Below, piece by piece: positions 56,761 to 64,000 of a DNA stretch of 64,000 nucleotides; within the stretch, counting starts at the first letter, position 1, and every line of letters begins with the position of its first letter. A model generated the notes under the pieces. It was not told the DNA's origin and ran no database searches. It worked only from the letters and a program-made list of their open reading frames with translations. The DNA is from an uncultured Planctomycetota bacterium (lineage in GTDB: Bacteria > Planctomycetota > Phycisphaerae > UBA1845 > UTPLA1). The position numbers and the translations under genes were made by a program. The stretch lies in the NCBI GenBank assembly GCA_900696465.1, contig CAADGE010000023.1:161644-225643 (forward strand), read 5' to 3'.

Positions 56761-58251
56761 TCAGGGTCCGCGCCAGGCGCCGGCTGACTCCCACGGACCG
56801 CTGGGTGCCGCGGTCGCGGTTAATAGCGACTGTCCACGGGATGAGGCCGCGCCCGAGAGCAGGGCGGCTGCGATCCATGCGTCGCGCGGTATCTCGTCGG
56901 TCGATGGACCGATCGGATGCTCCGCAAGAAAATGGGTGTGCAGATTACCGCGCTGAAACTCCGGATGGGTCAGCACATCCCTCAGAAAAGCGACATTGGT
57001 CGTGACACCCATGATAACGTAACGATCCAGCGCCCAGACCGTCTTCTCGATCGCTTCTTCCCGCGTGCGTCCTCGGCAGATCAACTTCGCAAGCATGGGA
57101 TCGTAGTAGACCGAAACCTCCGACCCCTGCTCGACGCCGCTGTCGACACGGATGCCCGGCCCGCGCGGCTCGATGTAGCGCCCCAGTGTGCCGATCGAGG
57201 GCAGAAATCCCCGCGCAGGGTCTTCCGCATAGATCCGGCATTCGATGGCGTGGCCGTCCTGCGTCAGCTCATCCTGCGAAAACGGCAGCGGATGCCCCGC
57301 CGCGACGTGCAACTGCGCACGAACCAGGTCGCGATGCGTGACCAGCTCCGTCACCGGATGCTCGACCTGCAGCCGTGTGTTGACTTCGAGAAAGTAGAAG
57401 TTGCCTTCCGGATCGAGGATGAACTCGACCGTGCCGGCGTTGGTGTAGCCGATGGCCTTCGCGGCCGTCACCGCAGCTTGCCCCATCTTCGCACGCAGCT
57501 CCGGCGTCAGCGCAGGCGATGGCGATTCTTCGATGATCTTCTGATGTCGCCGCTGAATCGAACACTCGCGCTCGAAGAGATGCACCACGTTGCCATGGGC
57601 ATCGCCAAAGATCTGAATCTCCACGTGCCGCGGCCGGGTGATGTATTTCTCCAGGAAGACCCGGGAATCTCCAAACGCCGCGCCGGCCTCGCGCTGGGCC
57701 GCCTCGACGGCCGCCGCCAGATCGGCTTCCTTCTCTACGACGCGCATCCCTTTGCCGCCGCCCCCCGCAGCCGCCTTGACCAGGATCGGATAACCGATCC
57801 GGCCGGCCTCGGAGTTCAGTGCCTTACCGTCGGCACTCGCATCGCCCGACCAGCCCGGCACGACCGGCACGCCCGCCGCGGCAAAGGTCGTCTTGGCGAT
57901 GATCTTATCGCCCATGTCACGGATCACCTTCGGTGAGGGGCCGATGAAAGTGATGCCGGCGTCGTGGCACATCTGGGCGAAGTCTTCATTCTCCGAGAGG
58001 AATCCGTAGCCGGGGTGAATCGCGTCCACGCCGTGCATTTTTGCAATCTCGATGATCTTGTCGCCGCGCAGGTAGGTCTCGCTCGACGTGCGGCCCGACA
58101 GCGGATAGCCCTCGTCGCAGGCGCGCACGTGAACCGCCCGACGATCGGGATCGGAATAGACGCCGACCGCCGTGATGCCCATCTCCTGGAGCGTGGCGGC
58201 GATCCGAACGGCGATCTCGCCGCGATTAGCAATGAGGACCTTCTTAAACAT
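56761..58251 (-). CDS. Biotin carboxylase subunit of an acyl-CoA (probably methylcrotonyl-CoA) carboxylase
   Basis: From the ATG at 58251 this is 496 residues. The ATP-grasp biotin carboxylase carboxylates carrier-bound biotin with bicarbonate and ATP. Motifs are KKVLIANRGEIAVRI, the glycine-rich ATP loop KAAAGGGGKGMRVV, EKYITRPRHVEIQIFGD, QRRHQKIIEESPSPAL and FLEVNTRLQVEHPVTEL. The role in leucine breakdown is inferred from the neighbours (hydratase and HMG-CoA lyase). The carboxyltransferase subunit is not in the window. Confidence 0.93.
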   Translation of the reverse strand: MFKKVLIANRGEIAVRIAATLQEMGITAVGVYSDPDRRAVHVRACDEGYPLSGRTSSETYLRGDKIIEIAKMHGVDAIHPGYGFLSENEDFAQMCHDAGITFIGPSPKVIRDMGDKIIAKTTFAAAGVPVVPGWSGDASADGKALNSEAGRIGYPILVKAAAGGGGKGMRVVEKEADLAAAVEAAQREAGAAFGDSRVFLEKYITRPRHVEIQIFGDAHGNVVHLFERECSIQRRHQKIIEESPSPALTPELRAKMGQAAVTAAKAIGYTNAGTVEFILDPEGNFYFLEVNTRLQVEHPVTELVTHRDLVRAQLHVAAGHPLPFSQDELTQDGHAIECRIYAEDPARGFLPSIGTLGRYIEPRGPGIRVDSGVEQGSEVSVYYDPMLAKLICRGRTREEAIEKTVWALDRYVIMGVTTNVAFLRDVLTHPEFQRGNLHTHFLAEHPIGPSTDEIPRDAWIAAALLSGAASSRGQSLLTATAAPSGPWESAGAWRGP

Positions 58252-58286
58252 CGGCCGCGATTTATCAACGGGTTGTTTACGTGCCA

Positions 58287-59069
58287 CTAGCTCACCCAAC
58301 CCGGTTTGCGTTTCTCAAGAAATGCGCGCAGGCCCTCCTGGCCCTCCGGCGCGACGCGCAGTTCGGCAATCTTCTTCGTGGTGAGGTCTTCGACCCGATC
58401 CCACGGCGTGCCGACCACATCGGAGAGAATGCGCTTGCACTCGGCCACCGCGGTCGGACCGTTGGCAGAGACGGCCGTGGCGATCTTCGCGATCCATGCG
58501 TCCATTTCTTCTCTGGATTCCACGACCTCGTTGAGCAGACCGATCCGGTGGGCCTCGGCGGCGCTGAAGACTTCCGCCGTGATGGCGTATCGTCGGGCCG
58601 CGCCAGGGCCGATCTTCTCCAGCACGAACGGTGAGATCACGGCGGGCAGGATGCCGAGCTTCACCTCGCTCAGGCAGAAAGACGACGAAGAAAGTGCCAC
58701 CGATATGTCACAAGCCGCCACCAGGCCTACGCCGCCGCCGTAGGTCGCCCCCTGTACGCAGCAGATGACCGGCTTCGGGCATTCGCGGATCGTCCGCAGC
58801 ATCCGCGAGAGCACCCTGGCGTCGGCGACGTTCTCCTCGAAGCTGTAGCCGACCATCCGCTTCATCCAGTGGATATCCGCCCCGGCGCAGAAGTTCTTGC
58901 CCTCGGAGGCCAGCACGATGACCCGCACCTCCGGAGCGGCGCCGAACCGCTCAAAAGCGGCGGTCAGCTCGCGCATCATGTCGTCGTTGAAGGCGTTATG
59001 CAGTTCCGGCCGCGCCAGCGTGACGGTCGCCACCTGCTCGCATATGCCCGTACGAATCAGCGATTCCAT
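58287..59069 (-). CDS. Enoyl-CoA hydratase family, probably methylglutaconyl-CoA hydratase
   Basis: From the ATG at 59069 this is 260 residues, with GAGG 5 bases upstream. It is a crotonase fold with the oxyanion-hole segments SEGKNFCAGADIHWMKRM and VQGATYGGGVGLVAACDIS. The FCAGADIHWMK form is typical of methylglutaconyl-CoA hydratases (compare LiuC/AUH: FCAGADLxWM). Together with the biotin carboxylase and HMG-CoA lyase downstream, this completes three of the leucine-degradation steps. Isovaleryl-CoA dehydrogenase is not here. Confidence 0.88.
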   Translation of the reverse strand: MESLIRTGICEQVATVTLARPELHNAFNDDMMRELTAAFERFGAAPEVRVIVLASEGKNFCAGADIHWMKRMVGYSFEENVADARVLSRMLRTIRECPKPVICCVQGATYGGGVGLVAACDISVALSSSSFCLSEVKLGILPAVISPFVLEKIGPGAARRYAITAEVFSAAEAHRIGLLNEVVESREEMDAWIAKIATAVSANGPTAVAECKRILSDVVGTPWDRVEDLTTKKIAELRVAPEGQEGLRAFLEKRKPGWVS

Positions 59070-59142
59070 GTTCACCTCGCGGCCGGCATTATAACAGGAC
59101 TGTCGGCTGCGAGGATAAGACCCAGCGACGTGACACTCGCAA

Positions 59143-59814
59143 TCAGCGCGTCCGGCGGATCAGCCCGATCATGACGCCCTGAATATCGACCGCGTCGGTG
59201 TAGATCGGCTGATACTTTGGATTGGCCGGTTGAAGGCGGATGCGATTCTTTTCGCGATAATAACGCTTCAGCGTCGCTTCACCGTCCTCCAGCAGGGCAA
59301 CCACCGTCTCACCGTTGGTCGGCGTGGTCCGCTGCTCGATCACCACGTAGTCGCCGTCGGCGATGTTATCGTCAATCATGCTGTCGCCGCGGACTTCCAG
59401 CACATAAACGCCGTAGCGAGAAGTGAAGACCTGCTCGAGATCGATCGTCTCCGGATGCTCGATCGCCTCGATCGGAGCGCCCGCGGCGATCCGCCCGACA
59501 AGCTTCAGGCAGCTCGGCCGCTCGTCGGGCAGTTGCAGGTGATCAGCCAGTTGCAAAGAGCGTGCCCGGTGGCGATCCTTCGTGAGCAAACCGCGCCCTT
59601 CGAGAATGGTGAGGTGCTCGAAGACGGTGACCTTTGAGATGCCGAATTCGGCGGCGATCTCGTCGTACGTCGGGGAATAGCCATTCCGGTGGCTGTAGTC
59701 CCGGATGAACGTCAGGATCTCGGTCTGTCGCGGCGTCGCGGGGCGCGTGGTCCGCTTGCGAGCTCGCTGCACGCTGGGACGCGCGGGGCGACCTTTGATT
59801 CGTTTCGGCGGCAT
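59143..59814 (-). CDS. lexA: LexA repressor (SOS regulator)
   Basis: The 223-residue protein starts at the ATG at 59814. A basic N-terminal arm of about 25 residues precedes the winged helix-turn-helix (RQTEILTFIRDYSHRNGYSP, then TYDEIAAEFGISKVTVFEHL). The C-terminal peptidase has the self-cleavage site Ala111-Gly112 in GRIAAGAP, the nucleophile Ser145 (GDSMID) and the general base Lys183 (EATLKRYY). RecA filaments trigger its cleavage. No E. coli-type or B. subtilis-type SOS box was recognised upstream, and planctomycete boxes are not known to me. Confidence 0.95.
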   Translation of the reverse strand: MPPKRIKGRPARPSVQRARKRTTRPATPRQTEILTFIRDYSHRNGYSPTYDEIAAEFGISKVTVFEHLTILEGRGLLTKDRHRARSLQLADHLQLPDERPSCLKLVGRIAAGAPIEAIEHPETIDLEQVFTSRYGVYVLEVRGDSMIDDNIADGDYVVIEQRTTPTNGETVVALLEDGEATLKRYYREKNRIRLQPANPKYQPIYTDAVDIQGVMIGLIRRTR

Positions 59815-60172
59815 GCGTGTGCTCCTTCATCAATGACCGCACATCGTCCGGCAACCCCTGCGGCCCAAGGACCACAAGGGGCAGGTCGGCCTCCGGCCGA
59901 TCCCCGGTCAGGCAACCCGTCAATCGATCGAAAGCCCTGAACGGAACCGCACCGTCAACAGTGCGGCACAGGACTTTCGATGGCTCATCAAACGTGCCGG
60001 TCGCGGGAGCGGTGTTTCCCGCGACCGACCTTCTCCCGGCAAACAGCGATGCCACGGCGGCCTGCATCGCGGTCAGCAGCTTCCGAGGCGATACCTGGCC
60101 CGGGCTCCACGCCGTCTGATAGGCGCCACCCGGACCCCAACAACACAGCGGCAACTCATGCGTCGCATCCAT
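59815..60172 (-). CDS. Doubtful ORF upstream of lexA
   Basis: On the reverse strand an ATG at 60172 opens a frame whose first 119 codons lie upstream of lexA. Their third-base GC bias and composition look protein-like (MDATHELPLCCWGPGGAYQT and later LPLVVLGPQGLPDDVRSLMK). The frame does not stop before lexA but runs on in another phase to 59543, so its last 90 codons would overlap lexA antiphase. The 359-base stretch is either a small gene, a frameshifted gene, or the lexA leader. No family was recognised. Confidence 0.3.
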
Positions 60173-60428
60173 GCGCCACGGCCTCCCGGAGAATATCCTA
60201 ACATCGTCCGAACGTCAAGCCGAACCTCAGCCGAATTGCGATTTTCTCGCAATCCTTGAATCGGCCGCGTGTTCAGACGACGGATCGCTGACCGGACGCT
60301 GCCTGACCACCCGGATGCAAATCATCTGTAACGCAATCGTTGCCACCACCGTGCCCGGCAAACCGGCCGTATTCAGAACACGACACGGCTGGAACACGCA
60401 TCACTGAAGAAGAATCCTCCCCCGCTGC
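60173..60428. other. Intergenic region between lexA region and ars cassette
   Basis: About 256 bases without a supportable gene. It includes TTGCGATTTTCTCGCAA (60237-60253), a 7-base inverted repeat (TTGCGA..TCGCAA) that is a possible operator for the leftward transcript. No direct repeat, insertion-sequence end or remnant of the beta-helix gene was seen at this left side of the ars cassette. Confidence 0.4.
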
Positions 60429-60457
60429 TTGACCGGACCACGCGTGGCCGCTATTAT
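60429..60457 (+). promoter_or_regulatory. Promoter of the ars operon
   Basis: TTGACC at 60429-60434 and TATTAT at 60452-60457 are separated by 17 bases. The predicted transcript start (about 60464) coincides with the arsR ATG at 60465, so arsR mRNA is probably leaderless. Confidence 0.7.
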
Positions 60458-60476
60458 TTGCACAATGGTGCAAATA
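60455..60476. promoter_or_regulatory. ArsR operator overlapping -10 and arsR start codon
   Basis: A perfect 9-4-9 inverted repeat: TATTTGCAC (60455-60463), AATG, GTGCAAATA (60468-60476). Dyads of this kind in ArsR/SmtB promoters are bound by the repressor. It covers the end of the -10 and the ATG of arsR itself, which implies autorepression. Confidence 0.75.
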
Positions 60477-60968
60477 TGCAATAAATCGGCGGCTTCCGGG
60501 CTCGGCCGATGCGACTGCTGCCTCGATGATCAGGCCGCCCGATTCTTCAAGGCGCTCTGCGACCCTAACCGGCTGGCCATCCTCGCCCGTCTCGCCCAGT
60601 GTGGCAGGGCCTGCACGGTCGGCGAGATTGCCCGGTGCTGCCCGACGGACCTCTCGGTCGTCTCGCGACACCTGGGCATCCTGCGCGATGCCGGGATCGT
60701 CACTGCAACCCGCAAGGGGAGACAGGTGATCTACGCCGTGCGATTCGACGTGATGATCTCACGGCTCCGGCAGTTGGCCGACACCGTAGAGGCCTGTTGC
60801 CCTACGGAAACGCCTGACAAGGCCGTTTGCACACCCGCTGCGAGGCAGCGATCCCCGCGATCTAAATCTGCGCTCGGAGCCGACCACCATCGCCACGGAG
60901 TTCGCATAAATCAAGACATACGTACCGCGCGCGACGACCGCAGTAAGTCGAATGCAAGCGAAAGGTGA
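60465..60968 (+). CDS. arsR: ArsR/SmtB-family arsenic-responsive repressor
   Basis: From the ATG at 60465 this is 167 residues. The winged helix-turn-helix contains AARFFKALCDPNRLAILARL, GEIARCCPTDLSVVSRHLGI and the wing TATRKGRQVIYAV. Several Cys pairs could bind As(III): CDCC near residue 16, CC in the recognition region and CC near residue 110. The polar 45-residue C-terminus is not conserved-looking. It lies directly on a palindromic operator and is followed by arsM after 39 bases. Release by arsenite is inferred from the family and the operon. Confidence 0.92.
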   Translation: MVQICNKSAASGLGRCDCCLDDQAARFFKALCDPNRLAILARLAQCGRACTVGEIARCCPTDLSVVSRHLGILRDAGIVTATRKGRQVIYAVRFDVMISRLRQLADTVEACCPTETPDKAVCTPAARQRSPRSKSALGADHHRHGVRINQDIRTARDDRSKSNASER

Positions 60969-61007
60969 TGTGAGTGTCAGAAAAGTAGAAGATGAGGAGC
61001 ATTAACA

Positions 61008-61829
61008 ATGAGTGTTGCAACGGACATACACAAAATGGTCTCAGAAACCTACACACGCGCCGTCACGACCCCCGGCGGCGGATGTTGCGGTACTTCTTCC
61101 TGCGGCGGCAGTTCGCAGAAGGGCACGCTGGCGAAGATGGCCGGCTACGACGCCGGTGAGTTGGCAGGGCTTCCTGCCGACGCGGTGATCAACTCCTTCG
61201 GCTGCGGAAATCCGCTGGCCTTCAGCGAGGTGCGGCCCGGCGAGGTCGTACTCGATCTGGGCAGCGGAGCCGGCATCGACCTGATCCTCGCCGCGAAAAA
61301 GGTCGGCCCGACCGGGCGCGCCATCGGCGTCGATATGACCGACGCAATGATCGAGCGCGCCCGGGCAAATGTCGCTGCCGCTGGTCTGCAGAACATCGAG
61401 ATCCGCAAGGGCATCATTGAGAAATTGCCGGTCGAAAGCGGCAGTGTCGATTGGGTCATCTCCAACTGCGTCATCAATCTCTCGCCGGACAAGTCGCGCG
61501 TGTTTGCCGAGATCGCCCGTGTCCTGAAGCCCGGCGGGCGGATGCGCGTGTCAGACATTGTCGTGCAGGACCTGCCGGAAGTGATGCGGGCAAGCGCCGC
61601 ACTGTACGGTAGCTGCGTGGCCGGGGCGATCAGCGAAGAAGAATATCTGGCCGGGCTCCGTGCCGCGGGACTGGTCGATGTCGAGGTCCGCGAGCGCGTG
61701 GTTTACGACGCATCGCAACTCGAAGCCCTCGCCGCCTCGGAACTTGGCGCGGACGAGGATGTGAAGAAACTCGCAGCAGCAGCGGCCGGCAAGGTCTGGA
61801 GCGCGATCATTTACGCTCGCAAATCATGA
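61008..61829 (+). CDS. arsM: Arsenite S-adenosylmethionine methyltransferase
   Basis: The 273-residue enzyme methylates As(III) to volatile or less toxic forms. The start has GAGGAG 8 bases upstream. It has the ArsM features: an N-terminal CC-rich stretch (GGGCCGTSSCGG), INSFGCGNPLAF, the SAM motif VLDLGSGAGIDLILAAKKVG, then VISNCVINLSPDKSRVF with the arsenic-binding Cys, and YGSCVAGA carrying another conserved Cys. Acting with Acr3 it provides methylation and efflux routes. It is the second gene of the ars operon. Confidence 0.95.
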   Translation: MSVATDIHKMVSETYTRAVTTPGGGCCGTSSCGGSSQKGTLAKMAGYDAGELAGLPADAVINSFGCGNPLAFSEVRPGEVVLDLGSGAGIDLILAAKKVGPTGRAIGVDMTDAMIERARANVAAAGLQNIEIRKGIIEKLPVESGSVDWVISNCVINLSPDKSRVFAEIARVLKPGGRMRVSDIVVQDLPEVMRASAALYGSCVAGAISEEEYLAGLRAAGLVDVEVRERVVYDASQLEALAASELGADEDVKKLAAAAAGKVWSAIIYARKS

Positions 61830-61862
61830 TCTGATGCAACGACTCATAAAGGAACAGCCGTT

Positions 61863-62960
61863 ATGGAACAACGAGAAACCCCCCGCCGGCTCAACGTCTT
61901 CGAACGTTACCTGACCCTCTGGGTTGGTCTTTGCATGGTCGTCGGCGTGGCGCTCGGCAAGCTGCTGCCGGGCTTCACCGACGCACTGCGCAAGATGGAA
62001 TTCGCCGGCGGAAGTCAGATCAACGTGCCGATCGCCGTGCTCATCTGGCTGATGATCTTCCCCATGATGCTGAAGGTCGATTTCGCCTCGGTGCTCGGCG
62101 TGGGAAAACGCCCGCGCGGCCTGCTCATCACCTGCTTCGTCAACTGGCTGGTCAAGCCCTTTTCCATGGCCCTGCTCGGCTGGCTCTTCTTCAAGCACCT
62201 GTTCTCGCCGTGGATCGGCCCCGAGGAGGCCGACCAGTACATCGCCGGTGTCATCATCCTCGCCGCCGCCCCCTGCACAGCCATGGTCTTTGTCTGGAGC
62301 TACCTGACACGCGGCGACCCGGCCTACACGCTCGTGCAGGTCTCGGTGAACGACCTGCTCATGCTGGTCCTCTTCGCACCGATCGTGCAGTTCCTCGTCA
62401 CGGGAACGTCGGCCCTGACCGTGCCCTTCATGGTACTGGCCTATTCGGTCATCTGCTTCATCGTCATCCCGCTGTCAGCAGGTGTCGTTACCCGCATCGC
62501 CATGGTCCGACGGCACGGCGTCGATTGGTTCGAGAAGACCTTCCTCCCGCATTTTCAGCCGATCGCCGTTGTGGCCCTGCTGGCCACGCTCGTGCTGATC
62601 TTCGCCTTTCAGGCGGACAACATCACCGGCCGCTCATTGCACGTGCTGCTGATCGCCGTGCCGATCCTGATACAGGTCTATTTCAACTCGTCATTGGTCT
62701 ACGGACTGATGAAGGTCTTCCGCGTGGGCCACAGCGTCGCCGCGCCGGGCGCACTGATCGGCGCGAGCAACTTCTTCGAGCTGGCCGTTGCCACGGCGAT
62801 TGCTCTGTTCGGCCCGGAGTCCGGCGCGGCATTGGCCACGGTCGTCGGCGTGCTCGTCGAGGTGCCGGTGATGCTCAGTGTCTGCGCAGTCTGCAACCGA
62901 ACACGCCACTGGTTCCACGCGGAGCGCGCCGAGGAATGCCCCGCCCCAACGCCCCGCTGA
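61863..62960 (+). CDS. acr3: Acr3-family arsenite efflux permease
   Basis: The 365-residue integral membrane protein has about ten hydrophobic segments and pumps arsenite out using the proton motive force. The conserved Cys is in AAAPCTAMVFVWSYLTRGDP, the family signature. VPIAVLIWLMIFPMMLKVDF and PGALIGASNFFELAVATAI also match. AAAGGA lies 9 bases before the ATG. The last codons abut, in the opposite orientation, a truncated beta-helix gene. Confidence 0.96.
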   Translation: MEQRETPRRLNVFERYLTLWVGLCMVVGVALGKLLPGFTDALRKMEFAGGSQINVPIAVLIWLMIFPMMLKVDFASVLGVGKRPRGLLITCFVNWLVKPFSMALLGWLFFKHLFSPWIGPEEADQYIAGVIILAAAPCTAMVFVWSYLTRGDPAYTLVQVSVNDLLMLVLFAPIVQFLVTGTSALTVPFMVLAYSVICFIVIPLSAGVVTRIAMVRRHGVDWFEKTFLPHFQPIAVVALLATLVLIFAFQADNITGRSLHVLLIAVPILIQVYFNSSLVYGLMKVFRVGHSVAAPGALIGASNFFELAVATAIALFGPESGAALATVVGVLVEVPVMLSVCAVCNRTRHWFHAERAEECPAPTPR

Positions 62961-63430
62961 CCGCTCAACCCGTTCGCATACCCGCCCGTGATCGTGAAGC
63001 CGTCGAGTTCAGTTGAGGGGATTAGAGTAACTCCGGTCGCGGTGACCACGTGATAGCAATTGTCCGATGGATCGTTTTCCTCACCGATATCGCCGCTGAG
63101 AATCGTGACGTTGTTTGCAAAATCGCGTTGTCCAAGCGAGGTTTCTGTTCCAACAAATCCACCATAGACCTTCACGCCGCTCTTGAGTGAGAAGGTACTC
63201 GTACGCGCTGTGCCGGGTTTATAGCTTCCGGCAGCAACCCAAACCTCATCAGTTCCTAAACTGGAGGACGCGTTGATCATTGCCTGAAGATCACCCGAAG
63301 CGTCAGCCCAGCTTGTACCGCTGCCTGTAGCGCCCTGTTTGACGAAACGGATGGCACCCTGCACTACCTGCTGCGCACTGGCGACCAATAACAAAGAAAT
63401 CGCGCATGTGATTGCGTTCAGTCGAGACAT
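62961..63430 (-). pseudogene. Truncated secreted beta-helix surface protein gene
   Basis: From the ATG at 63430 (GAAGGAG 7 bases upstream) the protein has a signal peptide (ITCAISLLLVASAQQVVQG) and then the typical start of planctomycete right-handed beta-helix proteins: GTSWADASGDLQAMI, DEVWVAAGSYKPGT, FSLKSGVKVYGGFVGTETSL, RDFANNVTILSGDIGEEND and LDGFTITGGYANG. The match stops almost at the acr3 stop codon. Beyond it the frame continues only as antisense of acr3 (to 62699). Normal proteins of this kind are several hundred residues long, so this is a 5' remnant cut by the ars cassette. Promoter and ribosome site remain, so a short secreted fragment could still be made. Confidence 0.8.
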
Positions 63431-63638
63431 GTACATGCTCCTTCTCTATAGTGAAGATCGACGGTCGGCCCTGACAACTCCGGCCCGTTTATTAGGTAGG
63501 AGAGAAGACTAACGGAATCTTTCCTTGAAAGTCAAGTTCTCGTTCATTCATAGTCTGTATTGCTCCGAGGTTGACTGCCGCAATCTTCTGCGATACAATG
63601 GATTGCGAGGATCACAATTGTTGGTGGCGGGTCGAATC

Positions 63639-64000
63639 ATGCGGTGTTGGAAGTTCCGTCTAGCGGTTTTCATGCTTGTTGGCGGCTTGCATGCATCTCC
63701 GTCGACGGCGGATCTGGTCGTCGAGTCCTGGCTAATAGGTACGACTGTATCTGACTCCGTGAATTCTCACTCCATTGGACACGACTCCGTTACAAACCCT
63801 TTTCAAGCGACACACACCGCGCAGCGAGGGCTTTCCACTGCGAGTGTGAATTACGACTTCGCCCGGACCGGCGACGAGGCCAGCTTCGGCGTCAGTGTCA
63901 ATCATCACCTTGAACAACTTGACGGCTTCACCTCCTCCAGCGGCCAGATTTACATCCGCCCTTCCGTCGATTCCATCATCACCCTTGAAGGAGCGTGGCA
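63639..64000 (+). CDS. Secreted protein, partial (runs off right edge)
   Basis: From an ATG at 63639 the frame is open for 120 codons to the window edge. The start is a signal peptide (FRLAVFMLVGGLHASPSTA), followed by a Ser/Thr/His-rich extracellular-type region (SHSIGHDSVTNPFQATHTAQ, then SGQIYIRPSVDSIITLEGAW). No family can be assigned from the fragment. It resembles the N-terminus of exported beta-sandwich proteins common in planctomycetes. A preceding gap of 200 bases separates it from the divergent beta-helix remnant. Confidence 0.65.
   Translation, partial: MRCWKFRLAVFMLVGGLHASPSTADLVVESWLIGTTVSDSVNSHSIGHDSVTNPFQATHTAQRGLSTASVNYDFARTGDEASFGVSVNHHLEQLDGFTSSSGQIYIRPSVDSIITLEGAW

Noticed and set aside
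60173..63640. Mobile element carrying the ars cassette
   Set aside because: Despite the truncated neighbour, no transposase, integrase, terminal inverted repeats or target duplications were found.

Overview
The window looks like chromosomal DNA from a high-GC planctomycete, most like the Phycisphaerae side of the phylum. This is inferred from the gene families. They include secreted metalloproteases ending in dockerin-like Ca-binding repeats, a truncated beta-helix surface protein, a subtilase with a C-terminal sorting-type tail, an anti-sigma-like protein joined to a pseudopilin-like domain, very large band-7 proteins, a class II ribonucleotide reductase, and few strong Shine-Dalgarno sequences. 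I see no rRNA or tRNA gene, CRISPR array, insertion sequence or phage.

Layout. 1-2954 (reverse): an ABC exporter operon whose permease runs off the left edge. 3212-11956: mixed genes, including a TPR lipoprotein, a secreted subtilase, an AMMECR1 protein, a GAF-sigma54 activator, an ECF sigma factor with an anti-sigma/pseudopilin hybrid, and a macrodomain protein. 11989-19021 (reverse): DNA ligase ligA, an STT3-like membrane glycosyltransferase, and B12-dependent nrdJ with a readable promoter. 19532-21976: two coupled methyltransferase-like genes and a conserved unknown. 22098-25796 (reverse): an ATP-grasp ligase, a zinc metallopeptidase, a PhnD-like lipoprotein and an uncertain ORF.

25848-35413 is the highlight. 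It is one forward operon for assimilatory sulfate reduction and tetrapyrrole synthesis: cysH, cysI, hemA, cbiX-hemC fusion, cobA-hemD fusion, hemB, hemL. In front of it lies a 41-codon leader ORF with six consecutive cysteine codons, followed by a strong intrinsic terminator. This has the layout of a cysteine-responsive transcription attenuator. It would match sulfite reductase and its siroheme cofactor supply to cysteine demand. The HemC part lacks the usual cofactor-binding cysteine.

35438-47409: asparagine synthase, a GH20 enzyme, a Rieske oxygenase, an L,D-transpeptidase, paired band-7 proteins with internal repeats, small zinc-ribbon proteins, ribE and pdxA. 47452-51489 (reverse): two secreted metalloproteases with dockerin-like ends. 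52051-59814 (reverse): an inositol-phosphatase-family enzyme, a diguanylate cyclase, birA, a leucine-catabolic set (HMG-CoA lyase, biotin carrier, biotin carboxylase, methylglutaconyl-CoA hydratase-like) and lexA. 60429-62960: an arsenic cassette arsR-arsM-acr3, with an operator overlapping the start of an apparently leaderless arsR. The cassette abuts a beta-helix gene that is cut off at the acr3 stop codon. A secreted protein gene runs off the right edge.
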